Source: Opitutaceae bacterium (lineage in GTDB: Bacteria > Verrucomicrobiota > Verrucomicrobiia > Opitutales > Opitutaceae). Taken from it: a DNA stretch of 64,000 nucleotides. Positions 1 through 8,991 of this stretch are shown here, piece after piece. A program made the position numbers and the translations under genes. The notes below the pieces were generated by a model, which made no database searches, was not told the origin of the DNA, and saw only the letters and a list, made by a program, of their open reading frames with translations. Position 1 is the stretch's first letter. Each line of letters begins with the position of its first letter. The DNA lies in NCBI GenBank assembly GCA_028284235.1, contig JANQSC010000019.1:1-64000 (forward strand), given 5' to 3'.

Positions 1-281
1 AGTGGCTTTTCGCAAATGACGTGCTTGCCGGCTTTAGCGGCGGCGACCGCGGGCTCGAGATGGGCCCCGGACGGGGTGGCGATGGTTACGATCTCCAGCT
101 CGGGATCGGCGAGGAAGGCGTCCAGGTCGGTATACCCGGAGCAGTTAAACTCGTCCGCGAGCGACTGCGAGCTTTGGGGGTTGCGGCTGTAGATGGACCG
201 CAGTTCCGAACCGTCCATGGCTTCGATCGCCTTGGCGTGAAAGCGGGCGATCATGCCCGAACCGATAATTCCGAATTTCAT
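1..281 (-). CDS. Gfo/Idh/MocA-family oxidoreductase, N-terminal part (cut by window edge)
   Basis: The reverse strand reads 93 codons from an ATG at 281 and runs off the left edge. The start MKFGIIGSGMIARFHAKAIE has the Rossmann GxGxxA/H pattern that binds NAD(P), and the last visible residues include the family EKP motif (CEKPL), whose Lys is catalytic in this family. These enzymes oxidise or reduce sugars and inositols. It is the last visible gene of a minus-strand run that starts with the secreted protein at 3605, so a role in the same sugar pathway is likely, but the substrate cannot be read from this fragment. Confidence 0.9.
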   Translation of the reverse strand, partial: MKFGIIGSGMIARFHAKAIEAMDGSELRSIYSRNPQSSQSLADEFNCSGYTDLDAFLADPELEIVTIATPSGAHLEPAVAAAKAGKHVICEKP

Positions 282-370
282 GTTGAGTTAGAGTTTTCGC
301 CCACGAATCTCACGAATTTGCACGAATAAGAATTCTTGTTGAATCGTGAGGGTTCGTGGCTGGTTTTCTT
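282..370. repeat. Short ATTCGTG-type tandem repeat in a gene gap
   Basis: The gap between the oxidoreductase and the carrier holds repeated TTCGTG/CACGAA words spaced about 9 bases apart (for example CCCACGAATCTCACGAATT near 300). The same 9-base rhythm recurs near 56.5, 57.5, 60.5, 62.05 and 63.3 kb. No gene is visible here. Confidence 0.55.
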
Positions 371-1972
371 TTACGCTCTTCGTTCGTTGCGGATGAAGGA
401 GAGGGCTCCCACTACGAGGAGGATGATGAGCAGGGCGAGTCCCGCGGCGGGGATCATCCCATGCCAGCTGTTGAAGTGCGCTTTGCCGTAGAGGACCCAG
501 ATGGAACCGATGGTGGCGACGCTCGTGGCGAATCCCATAAGAATGTTCCAGACGATGCGTGCGGTGCCTTCTGGGCGGTGCTCTCCGAGGACCTTCTTGG
601 AATTCATCATGAGGAAGAAGGTCACGTAGGCGATAGGTATTAGAGAGCCTCCGATCACCGATGTCGGGATGGCCAAGGCGGCGGATGCGCCCTTCCAAAT
701 GAAGGGACCGATAAATCCGGCGATGCCGGATATTGTGCAGCCAATGAAGTAGGTTGTCTTGTCGCCGCGTTTTCCCAGGAGTTCCTGGAAGGCGAGGCCG
801 TTGATGAGCATCAGGATGATGATGGTCGACAGGGCCATTCCGAGTACGCCGAATCCAAAGATAGTTTGTGAAACTACTTTTCCGGCGAGGGGTTCAAGGG
901 TGGAGGCTAGTTGGAAATTGTCTCTCCCTACGAGCGTGAGCGCCAGTTCCAGGTCGGCGGCATTGGTGGCTCCGGGATGCGCGGCGGAAAGCTCGGCGAG
1001 TGTGCCCGCGCCTGCGGCGGGATCCACGTCGGCTGTTTTGACGTGAAACTGGGACGCAGCGGCGATCACGACACAGCTGGTGGCGAGGAAGAAGGGGATG
1101 AAGAGGCCGATGGACAGGTCGAAGATCGAGAAGGACCGGTGTGTTTTCCCCCAGCGCTTTTTGAGCAGCGAGTAGGGCAGGAGCCAGGTCATATTGATAC
1201 CAACGGCAGTTCCGAATGCGGCCATGATTCTATCGCGTTGAACATAGACGATCTTGTCCGTCCACCAATCGGGCTGGGTGGATTGGGCAACTAAATCCGC
1301 GTAGCTCGCTGCGGGCGCCACGAGTAGTTTTGGATTGGGGATAAGGCCGCTGAATATGGCGCCCCAGTCAATACCGCCGGTCGTTGCCAGTGTGAGGACC
1401 ACGGCAATGAAGGAGAGTACGATGAGTCCGACCAATATTTTGATGATAAGGTCGAAAGTTTTGGCGCCTTTGCCTTCGGATTCGTAGAGGAAATTAACGA
1501 AAAGGCCTATTCCGAGTAGGATAACGCAAATAATGGCAGTCGAGGCGTTGCTTTCGCCGACTGCAGGTACGAGATTCTGCTGGATCGCGGCGCGGCCCAG
1601 GTTGAACTGAGGCATGCACCAGACGATGTTGGCCATGACGGTGGCGATCAACCAGGCCCAGCCCAATGCGGGTGAAAGGTGGGTATTGACGAGTCCGAAG
1701 GGGGCTTTCTCGGTTGAAAGGGTGACGTACGCGATGGCCGAGAGCATGATGATTCCGCAGATCATCGCCAGTGGCTGCAACCAGAGGAGACCGAAGCCGG
1801 CAATAATCCCCAAATACAGGGCGCCGGCGAGAGAGCCGCCGCCGAGGGTGATGGCGCCTTGCAGCCAGCCGGGGCCGGAGAGTTTGGTGAAAATCCCCAG
1901 CTTCTTCATGAGGGGGGAGGCGTTTGCTTCGGCCAGCAGTTCGGCTTCGCGATTGGTTTCTTCAGTGCTCAT
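371..1972 (-). CDS. NRAMP-like membrane transporter lacking the DPGN metal-site motif
   Basis: A 533-residue hydrophobic protein with about 11-12 membrane segments. The region after residue 30 (GPGWLQGAITLGGGSLAG) aligns by eye with the first helix of NRAMP metal-ion transporters, but the DPGN metal-binding stretch of true Mn/Fe carriers is replaced by TLGGGS. Homologues of this type are usually named Nramp or divalent metal cation transporter in Planctomycetes and Verrucomicrobia. Because the gene sits in a run of sugar-metabolism genes, 14 bases from the isomerase gene upstream, the substrate may not be a metal at all. Family confidence is good; substrate is unknown. Confidence 0.75.
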   Translation of the reverse strand: MSTEETNREAELLAEANASPLMKKLGIFTKLSGPGWLQGAITLGGGSLAGALYLGIIAGFGLLWLQPLAMICGIIMLSAIAYVTLSTEKAPFGLVNTHLSPALGWAWLIATVMANIVWCMPQFNLGRAAIQQNLVPAVGESNASTAIICVILLGIGLFVNFLYESEGKGAKTFDLIIKILVGLIVLSFIAVVLTLATTGGIDWGAIFSGLIPNPKLLVAPAASYADLVAQSTQPDWWTDKIVYVQRDRIMAAFGTAVGINMTWLLPYSLLKKRWGKTHRSFSIFDLSIGLFIPFFLATSCVVIAAASQFHVKTADVDPAAGAGTLAELSAAHPGATNAADLELALTLVGRDNFQLASTLEPLAGKVVSQTIFGFGVLGMALSTIIILMLINGLAFQELLGKRGDKTTYFIGCTISGIAGFIGPFIWKGASAALAIPTSVIGGSLIPIAYVTFFLMMNSKKVLGEHRPEGTARIVWNILMGFATSVATIGSIWVLYGKAHFNSWHGMIPAAGLALLIILLVVGALSFIRNERRA

Positions 1973-1985
1973 AAGGGGTGGGGCG

Positions 1986-2801
1986 TTATTGGTTGAATGC
2001 GTTTTTGAGGTTTTGGAGGCTTTCCTGCGCGATGTTCTCGGCGCCGGGGCGGTAGTCGAAGACTTCGACGGACACCCAGCGCTCGTAGCCCGTCTTCTGC
2101 AGGGCGTCGGCGATGGGTTGAAATTCTACATCTCCCATGCCAGGTCCGAGGAGGTTGGGGTCGTTGGCGTGGAAGTGGATAGTGTAGTCGCGGCTCGCTT
2201 CGACGATTTCAGGGATGGGGCCGTCTTCGGCGCTCATGGCCTTGACGTCGAGGTGGAGGCGGATGTTGGGGTGGCCGATCTGGTCGATGAGCCGGATGGT
2301 CTCGGCGGCGGAGGTGAGGAAGTTGGTTTCGTTGGTCCCGAGCGGCTCCATGGCGACGGAGACGTTGAGCGGGGCGCAGTGTTCGCCGAGGGCGCGGAGG
2401 AGGTCGGCGGCGCGTTTGGCCGCGTCGTTGTAGGACGCGCCGTCTTCCAGATTGCGTTGCTTGGGGCTTCCCCAGACCATGACGTCGCCTCCCATGGCGG
2501 CGCAGAGGTCCGCGAGGTGTCGGCCGAAATCGAGCGTCTTTTGGCGAACGGCGTCGTCGGGCGTGGTGAGGTGCATGCCTTCGGGCTTCACGAGCAGCCA
2601 ATGGAGCCCGACGACTTCGAGGCCGTGGTCGCGCACGGTCGCTCCGGCAGCTTTGGCTTCGCTGGCGGTGATGAGGCGGGGATCTTCCTTAAGCGTGAAG
2701 GGGGCGATCTCGAGCCCTTGGTAGCCGGTGGCGGCGACGCTAGCGCAGGTTTTTTCCAGACTCCAACCTTGGTAGGTTTCGTTGCAAATGGCGAATTTCA
2801 T
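1986..2801 (-). CDS. Sugar phosphate isomerase/epimerase-like TIM barrel
   Basis: A 271-residue protein of the xylose-isomerase-like TIM-barrel superfamily. The four usual metal ligands can be picked out: Glu in SVAMEPLG (about 151), Asp in LHLDVK (about 185), His in HFHAND (about 212) and Glu in VSVEVF (about 247). There is no signal peptide, so it should act in the cytoplasm. It lies between the secreted LamG-like gene and the carrier in one minus-strand run, which suggests isomerisation or epimerisation of an imported sugar derivative. The exact reaction cannot be assigned. Confidence 0.85.
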   Translation of the reverse strand: MKFAICNETYQGWSLEKTCASVAATGYQGLEIAPFTLKEDPRLITASEAKAAGATVRDHGLEVVGLHWLLVKPEGMHLTTPDDAVRQKTLDFGRHLADLCAAMGGDVMVWGSPKQRNLEDGASYNDAAKRAADLLRALGEHCAPLNVSVAMEPLGTNETNFLTSAAETIRLIDQIGHPNIRLHLDVKAMSAEDGPIPEIVEASRDYTIHFHANDPNLLGPGMGDVEFQPIADALQKTGYERWVSVEVFDYRPGAENIAQESLQNLKNAFNQ

Positions 2802-2828
2802 ACGTGTTGGATTTTTGGGTACAGTCGC

Positions 2829-3605
2829 CTATTCGAAGAAGGAGCGGTTGTTGACCTGCGAGTCGGGCGCCCAGATTTTAATGTTGTCGACCCAGCCGAT
2901 GTCGTCGAAGGAGCCGAATCCGATGAAGCCTTGCTCGAAGGGGACGTCGTCTGCGATCATGATTGGCGTTAGCATGTCGTCGAAATAGAGGGCGACGGTG
3001 CTTTTCTCGACGTCACGGACGATGCGGATCTTGCGCCACTCGTTCACGCCCCAGTCGGCCCCGAGGGTGCGGAAGTCGGTGATAGGGGTGCGAGGCGCTT
3101 CGTTGACGACGAAGACGTTGTGGGCGTTGTTGTCGCCGGTCTTGGCGACGTGGATGTACATGTAGTGGGCGGGATCTTGAAACCCGAAAAAGAAGCAATG
3201 GTCGCGGTGGTTGTATCCGCCGGCTTTCGTCGGGTCTTCATGCTGTTCCATGAACTCGGCGATGGGAGTGCCTTTTACGCCGCTTTGGAGAATGTCGACT
3301 TCGAGGACGAAGCTGCCGAAAGTGATGCCGCGGATGAGGGCGATGTTGTAGGGGGAGCGGTGCGGGGGCTCGTAGTCGCTCTTGCCGTGGAGGGCGAGGA
3401 CGGTGTTGCCTTCGTATTCATGGAGCGTCCAGGCGGACCGGTCGGTCATCATGAACTCGTCGAAGGCATTCTTCGACTTGAAGGATTGTTGGTACTGGAG
3501 GCGGTAGTTCTTCGGAATGTCGGCCGCGGATGCGAATACGGGAGCCGCGAGGGCGAGAAGAAGAATCGCGGCGAGGTGGCGGGAAAAGAGTCGAGTGTTG
3601 AGCAT
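2829..3605 (-). CDS. Secreted LamG/concanavalin-like protein (DUF1080-like, family-16 hydrolase annotation)
   Basis: The start at 3605 gives MLNTRLFSRHLAAILLLALA followed by a cleavable signal ending near VFASAA; a longer upstream frame to 3680 adds a non-signal tail and is rejected. The mature part of about 230 residues is rich in beta-strand patterns (SFVLEVDIL, HCFFFGFQDPAHYMYIHV, WRKIRIVRD, GFIGFGSFDD) typical of the concanavalin A-like fold of DUF1080 proteins, some of which are tied to 3-keto-glycoside breakdown. It heads the minus-strand run that also holds an isomerase, a carrier and a Gfo/Idh/MocA enzyme. Enzymatic activity is unproven. Confidence 0.7.
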   Translation of the reverse strand: MLNTRLFSRHLAAILLLALAAPVFASAADIPKNYRLQYQQSFKSKNAFDEFMMTDRSAWTLHEYEGNTVLALHGKSDYEPPHRSPYNIALIRGITFGSFVLEVDILQSGVKGTPIAEFMEQHEDPTKAGGYNHRDHCFFFGFQDPAHYMYIHVAKTGDNNAHNVFVVNEAPRTPITDFRTLGADWGVNEWRKIRIVRDVEKSTVALYFDDMLTPIMIADDVPFEQGFIGFGSFDDIGWVDNIKIWAPDSQVNNRSFFE

Positions 3606-3769
3606 GTGGATTGGATTGTTTGGGTTGTGACGAGAGCAGTTAGGACGGCTCTTCTCCCGAATGCAAATGATAAACCACACACCTGTAGGGTTTTTGAGTG
3701 TCGACGGGCGCGCTTTGGCTTTGCAATGCCTTTGGGCCGGCCTAGGAATGGCGAGGTTGTTTTTCTGAT

Positions 3770-4555
3770 ATGGATTTGGATTTGACTGGCAAAGTGGTGA
3801 TCGTGACTGGCGGCAACAAGGGTATTGGCGAGGGCATTTCGCGCTCGTTCGCGGCGGAAGGAGCGATCGTGGTGGTTTTCGGTCGCAACCGCGAGGAAGG
3901 GGAAGCGTTTTGCGAGTCGCTGCGTTCGGAAGGGGCGGGAGCGGCGTTTCGCTTGGCGGAGTTGACGAACGAGTCGGAGGTAGTTGCAGCGGTCGGCGAT
4001 ACGCTGGAGGAATTCGGTCGCATCGACGTGCTGGTGAACAATGCCGGCGTCAACGACGGCGTGGATTTGTCGGCGGGCTTGGAGGCGTTTCGCGGTTCCT
4101 TGGAGAAGAATCTCACCCAGTGCTACGCGCTGGTTCACCACTGCTTGGACGCCTTGAAGGCAAGCCGCGGCAACATCGTGAACATCGGTTCGAAGGTCGC
4201 CGAAACCGGGCAAGGCGGGACGTCGGGCTACGCGGCGTCGAAAGGGGGCATGAATGCTCTCACTCGCGAGTGGGCGCTGGACTTGGCGGGCGACGGGATC
4301 CGGGTCAACAGCGTGATCCCTGCGGAGGTGATGACCCCGCTTTACGAGCGATGGATTGCCCGGCAGGCGGATCCGGAAGGGGATTTGAAAGCGATCTGCG
4401 ATTCGATCCCGCTGGAGAAGCGCATGACCACGTCGCAGGAAATCGCCGACACGGTCGTCTTCGTGGCGTCATCGCGGTCGTCGCATACGACCGGGCAGAT
4501 ATTGTATGTGGACGGCGGGTACACGCACTTTGATCGGCGCTGCACGCATCCGTAG
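3770..4555 (+). CDS. SDR-family oxidoreductase, L-fucose dehydrogenase-like
   Basis: A 261-residue short-chain dehydrogenase with the cofactor motif TGGNKGIG near residue 13, NNAGVND near 86 and the catalytic YAASK near residue 153. Beyond the general family, the stretches VNNAGVND, GTSGYAASKG, VIPAEVMTPLYERWIA and VDGGYTHFDR match what I recall of bacterial L-fucose dehydrogenases, which oxidise L-fucose with NAD(P) to the lactone. It is divergent from the minus-strand sugar operon, with 164 bases between the two start codons. Fucose oxidation would suit an algal-polysaccharide degrader; the substrate remains an inference from sequence memory. Confidence 0.85.
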   Translation: MDLDLTGKVVIVTGGNKGIGEGISRSFAAEGAIVVVFGRNREEGEAFCESLRSEGAGAAFRLAELTNESEVVAAVGDTLEEFGRIDVLVNNAGVNDGVDLSAGLEAFRGSLEKNLTQCYALVHHCLDALKASRGNIVNIGSKVAETGQGGTSGYAASKGGMNALTREWALDLAGDGIRVNSVIPAEVMTPLYERWIARQADPEGDLKAICDSIPLEKRMTTSQEIADTVVFVASSRSSHTTGQILYVDGGYTHFDRRCTHP

Positions 4556-4742
4556 TTTCGACATGCGAACAGTATTCGAAACCCATTGTCTCGTTAGAGA
4601 CACCCATTTCCGACGAAGTCGGGACTAGCGCAGCGGTGTTTTAAACATCGGCGTTCCGCCTAGCCTCGACTCCGTCGAGGATGGGTTTTCGCGGTGCGAA
4701 AAATGGATTGGTTTTCGTATTCGGGGTTTTGCCGCTAGCGTT
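4556..4742. repeat. Intergenic triloop hairpins
   Basis: This gap between two convergent genes contains CCGAC-GAA-GTCGG at 4610-4622 and a second hairpin CCTCGAC-TCC-GTCGAGG at 4664-4680, each with a 3-base loop. Both belong to hairpin types found in many other gaps of the window. No coding sequence is apparent. A terminator role for the flanking convergent genes is possible but no clean T-run follows. Confidence 0.7.
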
Positions 4743-5660
4743 TTACGCGTAGTTGGCGACGGCTTTTTCGATCAGCCGCTTGGTGGCGAGGATCCCATCA
4801 ATGGGCTCCATTTCGTGGCCTTCGAACTCGATGCCGATGGATCCTCTGTATCCGGAATCCAATACGATCTTCATCATACGGTAGTAGTCGACGTTTACTT
4901 CGTTGCCGTCGCTGTCGAACTTCTTCGACTTGGCGCAGACGATTTTAGCGTAGGGCATGAGATCTTCGACGCCCTGGTAGGGATCGTAGTCCTTGAAATT
5001 CTGGAAGTCGGGGAGGGCGCCGCAGTTGCGCTTGCCGACTTTGCTGAGGACGTCCGCGAGCCATTTCCCGTTGCTGGAGAATCCGCCGTGATTCTCTACG
5101 AGGATGTTCATGCGGAAGGGGACGGCGACGTCGCACAGTTGCTGCAGCCCGTCGATGGCGTACTTCTTTTGCTCCTCGTAGTCGCCGCTGGAGCGACAGT
5201 CGACGCGGATAGTGTTTCCGCCAAGCAGGCGAACGGCCTCCATCCACGGAATGTAGCCTTCCACGGCTTGGTAGCGGGTGTTGGCGTCGGGGGAATCGAG
5301 GGCGTCGTCGGAACGGCAGAGCATCATGGTGCAGGTGGCGCCGACGTCGTTGCAGCGTTTTTTGAGTTCGCGAAAGAACGCGGTGTCCCCCGCCTTGTCC
5401 GCGATGTGGCCGTTGAAGTATTCGAGGGCGGTGATGCCGGTGCCTTCGACGACGGTTTTCGGGTAGTCGAGAATGTCGAGGGACCCGTCCCGGAGCTGGC
5501 GATTGAACGAGTACTGCTGGACGGCGAGAGTCAGGCCGCGCGACTGGAGAGAGCTTTCGGCGCGGAGAAACTGGGGCAGTGCAAGCGCGCCGACTCCGGC
5601 GGCCAGCTGCTTGAGGGAATCGCGGCGGTTGATTCGATTGGGGGCGTCGTAGGTAGGCAT
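4743..5660 (-). CDS. Exported sugar phosphate isomerase/epimerase-like TIM barrel (Tat signal)
   Basis: Starting at 5660 gives a 305-residue protein whose N-terminus carries a twin-arginine-like signal (NRRDSLKQLAAGVGALALP) ending near LRAES; the frame stays open to 5771 but upstream residues would bury the signal. The body resembles xylose-isomerase-like TIM barrels, with NILVENHGG, CGALPDFQNF and SIGIEFEGHE supplying probable metal ligands. The Tat signal implies a folded, perhaps cofactor-loaded, periplasmic protein. It is convergent with the fucose-dehydrogenase-like gene. Substrate unknown. Confidence 0.8.
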   Translation of the reverse strand: MPTYDAPNRINRRDSLKQLAAGVGALALPQFLRAESSLQSRGLTLAVQQYSFNRQLRDGSLDILDYPKTVVEGTGITALEYFNGHIADKAGDTAFFRELKKRCNDVGATCTMMLCRSDDALDSPDANTRYQAVEGYIPWMEAVRLLGGNTIRVDCRSSGDYEEQKKYAIDGLQQLCDVAVPFRMNILVENHGGFSSNGKWLADVLSKVGKRNCGALPDFQNFKDYDPYQGVEDLMPYAKIVCAKSKKFDSDGNEVNVDYYRMMKIVLDSGYRGSIGIEFEGHEMEPIDGILATKRLIEKAVANYA

Positions 5661-5715
5661 AAACCTCAGACTGACAGGCTTGCGTGAGGCATCAATTCCT
5701 TTTCTCTGCAATATC

Positions 5716-5802
5716 TCGTGTAGGGCTGGCGCTTGCGCCATGCCGCGATTCACACTTTGGGCCTGACCCACGCGGCGTGGCGCGAGCGCCAGCCCTACGA
5801 GT
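5716..5802. repeat. REP-like long imperfect hairpin
   Basis: The arms TAGGGCTGGCGC-TT-GCGCCA (from 5721) and TGGCGC-GA-GCGCCAGCCCTA (to 5797) are inverted copies, extended by CTCGTG/CGAG outside and GCCGCG/CGCGGC inside, around a central stretch of about 25 bases. This is the layout of a REP or paired-REP element. It lies just past the stop codon of the RND pump gene (5805) and upstream of the Tat-exported isomerase-like gene, so it could also end transcription of the efflux operon. Confidence 0.8.
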
Positions 5803-5804
5803 AT

Positions 5805-8800
5805 TCAATGCGTTTGCAGCTCAGGCTCTAGCATTGCCGACGGCTCTTTTCGAGGGAATAACCTCTCGATTGCCGTGAGCGAGAGGGTGAGGAAGGAGGG
5901 AAGGAATATCAGGGTGACGAAGGTCGAGAACATCAGGCCGAACAGAACGATAGCCCCGACTCCGCGGTAGAGCTCCGTTCCCGCCCCCGGGAACACGACG
6001 AGCGGAGCGATTCCGAATACGGTCGTGGTCATGGACATCAGGATTGGGCGGATTCGCGCAAGCGTGGCAGCGTGTATAGACTCGGGAATACTCTTTCCTT
6101 CGCGTAGGCTGTCGATCGTTTTACTGACGATGAGTATCGGATTGTTCACTACGGTTCCGAGGAGAATTAGAAATCCGAGCATGGTTATCATGTCGAAGGG
6201 CTGCTGGATGGGGTTGAGCCCGAAGATGCTCAAAACCACTCCGGAGGCGTTTAGGAGCCAGAGTCCTCCGATTCCTCCGGCGATGCCGATGGGGACGGTC
6301 GCCAGGATGATGAAGGGGAATCCCCAGTGCGAGAAGACGGCGGCGAGCAAGAGGTAGGAAAGGACGACCGCGATAAGGAAATTGCCGATCAGCGCTTCGC
6401 GGGTCTTTTGCAGCTGGTCGCCTGCGCCGGTGACATCGACCACGACGCTTGAATCGATCTCGCCGGCTTCTCGCAAGTGGGAGACGATTTCATTGCGGAC
6501 GACTTCCACCGCGTCTTCCAATGCAACTGATCGTGGGGGAATGATGTTGAGTGTGACGGTTCGTTCCCCGTTCAAGCGACGGATGGACGACGTATCCACT
6601 TTTTCCACCAGATCCGCGACCGCGTCGACCGAAACGATGCCGCCCGCAGGGGCGTAAAGCGGCAGGTTGGCGAGCGCGTCGAGACTGCTAATCTCCCCTT
6701 CGCGACTGTAGAGGAATACGTCGATGCGCTGGCCATCGAGAAGAAATTCGTCGACATAGGCGCCGTCGGTGAGAGCGGAAAGGGCGAAGCCGAACGACTG
6801 ATTGGTGAACCCGAGCTCGGCGGTGCGGTCCCAGTTGGGTCGAATCTCCACCATAGGTTGCTGCAAGGCGAGCGCGGACGGCTCGGAGTTGACTTGGGGC
6901 GAATCGAATACGTCGTACGCTCTTCGGTAGGCGGAGTCGGCCACTGCGTATATTTCGGACAGATCGGCTCCGCTTATATCCAAATTCACACTACGGGAAC
7001 CTCCATCGTTGCTGGAGATTATCGAGCCGCGGCTGTTGAAATTTCGAATTCCCGGAAATTTTCTAAAGTAGTCGGTGAACACTTCACCCAGTTCGTCGAT
7101 ACGCCCGGGATCTTCGGTTTCGGCGACGATTAGGATCATGCCGGTCCTGAGGATCATCAGCATGCGAGCGATGGGCGGAACGTCGTCCGCGGGCAGATTC
7201 TCGCCGTCGGGGTTGAGTCGGGTGAGGTACGGGCTGAAGTGCTCGTTCACCTCCCGGGCAATCTCGTCCATTGTTTCGAGATTGTATCCTGGAGGCATAA
7301 TGAGCCGCGCGAATATTTTGGCTTCCTCCCCTTCCGGCAGGTACTCCGCCGAGGGGGTGAGGGTGAAGATGATGGCCATGCTCAGCCCGCCAGTGGCGAG
7401 CGCGCCGACAAGCGCCCGCTTCCAGGAGTAGGCGATTTTTTTGACCGATTGATCGAAGAAAGTGAATACACGGGAAACGGGCTTCTTGTTCGAAGCGCTT
7501 CGCCCCAATTGCGCAAAGCGTGTCGAGGCGGTTGGGATAATTGCGATGGCCACCAGCATCGAAGCGAGGATGGCGCCGGATATGGCGATCGAAATGTCCG
7601 AGAACAACTGGCCGGCTTCCTCTTCGATCAGCCAGATGGGAGCGAAGACGATTATGGTGGTGAGTGTGGACGCGAGTATTGAGGACCAGACTTCGCTGAC
7701 TCCCTTGAGCGCGGCCTGGATCCGTCCCATTCCTTGTCGACGGAGTTTTTCGATGCTTTCCAGGACGACGATCGCGTTGTCAACGGTCATGCCGATGGCG
7801 AAGGCGACTCCTGCCAGCGAGATGACGTTGATCGTCCGGCCCGCTCCGAGCAGCCCGATAAACGCTGAAATTGTGCAAACCGGAATGCCGACGACGCATA
7901 GGAGAGTGCCGGGGACGGATCTGAGAAAGAGCCAGAGCACCAAGGTGGCTGCGCAAGCGCCAATGATGAGATTGCGCCAGACGTTGGAGATCGACGCCTC
8001 GACGTAGCGGACGTCGTCGCTGGTCTTGTAGATCAAAAGCCCTTCGGGGGCGAGGACGTCGCGATTGATCTCTTCGATGGCGATATTCATGGCGTCGCGA
8101 ATCTCGATCACATTGGTGCCAATCTCCCGGGATACGGACGCGAAAATGCTGGGCCGCCCTTCTTGGTAGCTCAGGGTTCTCTTTTCGTAGAGCCCGAGCT
8201 CTACCTCCGCTACGTCGCCAAGTGTTGTCACTGAATCGCCACTACGCTTGAGGATTATGGAGGCAAGCTCGTCGGGGGAGTCGAGTCGTCCAATCGTGCG
8301 AACCAGGTAGGAGCGCTTTCCGCTGCTGATGTCGCCCGCGGAAATGTCCCGATTGCGGTCGCGAATGGAGTTTCTCAATTCCTGTATGGTGAGGCCGACC
8401 GATGCGAGCCGGGCCAGGTCGACGGTGACGCGAATCTGCTGTTCCGGGGCGCCTTGCATTCTCACTTGGGAGACTCCGGGGACGCGTTCCATGCGGGGCT
8501 TCACCCGCTCTTCGATGAAGTCGAACATCTTCAGAACGTCTTCCGGGGTTCGTTCGCCCGAGATGTCCTGAATCGAGTAGAACATGAAGGCGTTGGACGA
8601 GAAGGAAGTCGCCAAAACGCGAGGCTCGTCTACATTTTCCGGATACGTGGGAACTTGACTCAGAGCGTTGAGGACGCGAATTAAGGCGTCGTTGGTGTCG
8701 ACCGTCGCGGGGAAATCGAGTTCGATCGACGCGTTTCCGGTCGACGACGAAGAGATCATCCGCTGGAGACCGGCGACGTTCTGCAAGTAGTCCTCTTGCT

Positions 8801-8990
8801 GGATGAGGATCTCCTTCTCGACGTCCTGAGGCGTGGCGCCGGGCCAGCTCGTGACGACGGAGATGGTCCGGACATCCAAGTCCGGTATCATCTGCACGGG
8901 TATCCGCAGAGCGGCGACAACGCCGAGGACGAATACCAGTAGAGCGATAACCGCAACCTGGACGGGGTGTTTTATGCACCAGTCAAACAT
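5805..8990 (-). CDS. RND-family efflux pump inner-membrane permease
   Basis: A 1061-residue protein of AcrB/HAE type with the usual two repeats: a first helix (VAVIALLVFVLGVVAALRIP), a large periplasmic domain, helices 2-6, a second periplasmic domain and helices 8-12. The proton-relay helix 4 reads GMTVDNAIVVLE, keeping the first Asp of the Asp pair and having Asn in place of the second, as several RND subgroups do. It is the last gene of the minus-strand operon and starts one base after the adaptor stop. With the adaptor and outer-membrane factor it should expel drugs, dyes or other amphiphiles; the substrate is not predictable. Confidence 0.95.
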   Translation of the reverse strand: MFDWCIKHPVQVAVIALLVFVLGVVAALRIPVQMIPDLDVRTISVVTSWPGATPQDVEKEILIQQEDYLQNVAGLQRMISSSSTGNASIELDFPATVDTNDALIRVLNALSQVPTYPENVDEPRVLATSFSSNAFMFYSIQDISGERTPEDVLKMFDFIEERVKPRMERVPGVSQVRMQGAPEQQIRVTVDLARLASVGLTIQELRNSIRDRNRDISAGDISSGKRSYLVRTIGRLDSPDELASIILKRSGDSVTTLGDVAEVELGLYEKRTLSYQEGRPSIFASVSREIGTNVIEIRDAMNIAIEEINRDVLAPEGLLIYKTSDDVRYVEASISNVWRNLIIGACAATLVLWLFLRSVPGTLLCVVGIPVCTISAFIGLLGAGRTINVISLAGVAFAIGMTVDNAIVVLESIEKLRRQGMGRIQAALKGVSEVWSSILASTLTTIIVFAPIWLIEEEAGQLFSDISIAISGAILASMLVAIAIIPTASTRFAQLGRSASNKKPVSRVFTFFDQSVKKIAYSWKRALVGALATGGLSMAIIFTLTPSAEYLPEGEEAKIFARLIMPPGYNLETMDEIAREVNEHFSPYLTRLNPDGENLPADDVPPIARMLMILRTGMILIVAETEDPGRIDELGEVFTDYFRKFPGIRNFNSRGSIISSNDGGSRSVNLDISGADLSEIYAVADSAYRRAYDVFDSPQVNSEPSALALQQPMVEIRPNWDRTAELGFTNQSFGFALSALTDGAYVDEFLLDGQRIDVFLYSREGEISSLDALANLPLYAPAGGIVSVDAVADLVEKVDTSSIRRLNGERTVTLNIIPPRSVALEDAVEVVRNEIVSHLREAGEIDSSVVVDVTGAGDQLQKTREALIGNFLIAVVLSYLLLAAVFSHWGFPFIILATVPIGIAGGIGGLWLLNASGVVLSIFGLNPIQQPFDMITMLGFLILLGTVVNNPILIVSKTIDSLREGKSIPESIHAATLARIRPILMSMTTTVFGIAPLVVFPGAGTELYRGVGAIVLFGLMFSTFVTLIFLPSFLTLSLTAIERLFPRKEPSAMLEPELQTH

Positions 8991-8991
8991 G

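Noticed and set aside
1614..2972. 452-codon plus-strand open frame
   Set aside because: It lies antisense over the carrier, isomerase and LamG-like genes, has a composition of frame shadows (long Gly/Val/Glu runs) and no family motif; the minus-strand genes have clear motifs.
5684..5878. Small plus-strand frame over the REP-like hairpin
   Set aside because: It is created by the hairpin arms and overlaps the pump gene end.
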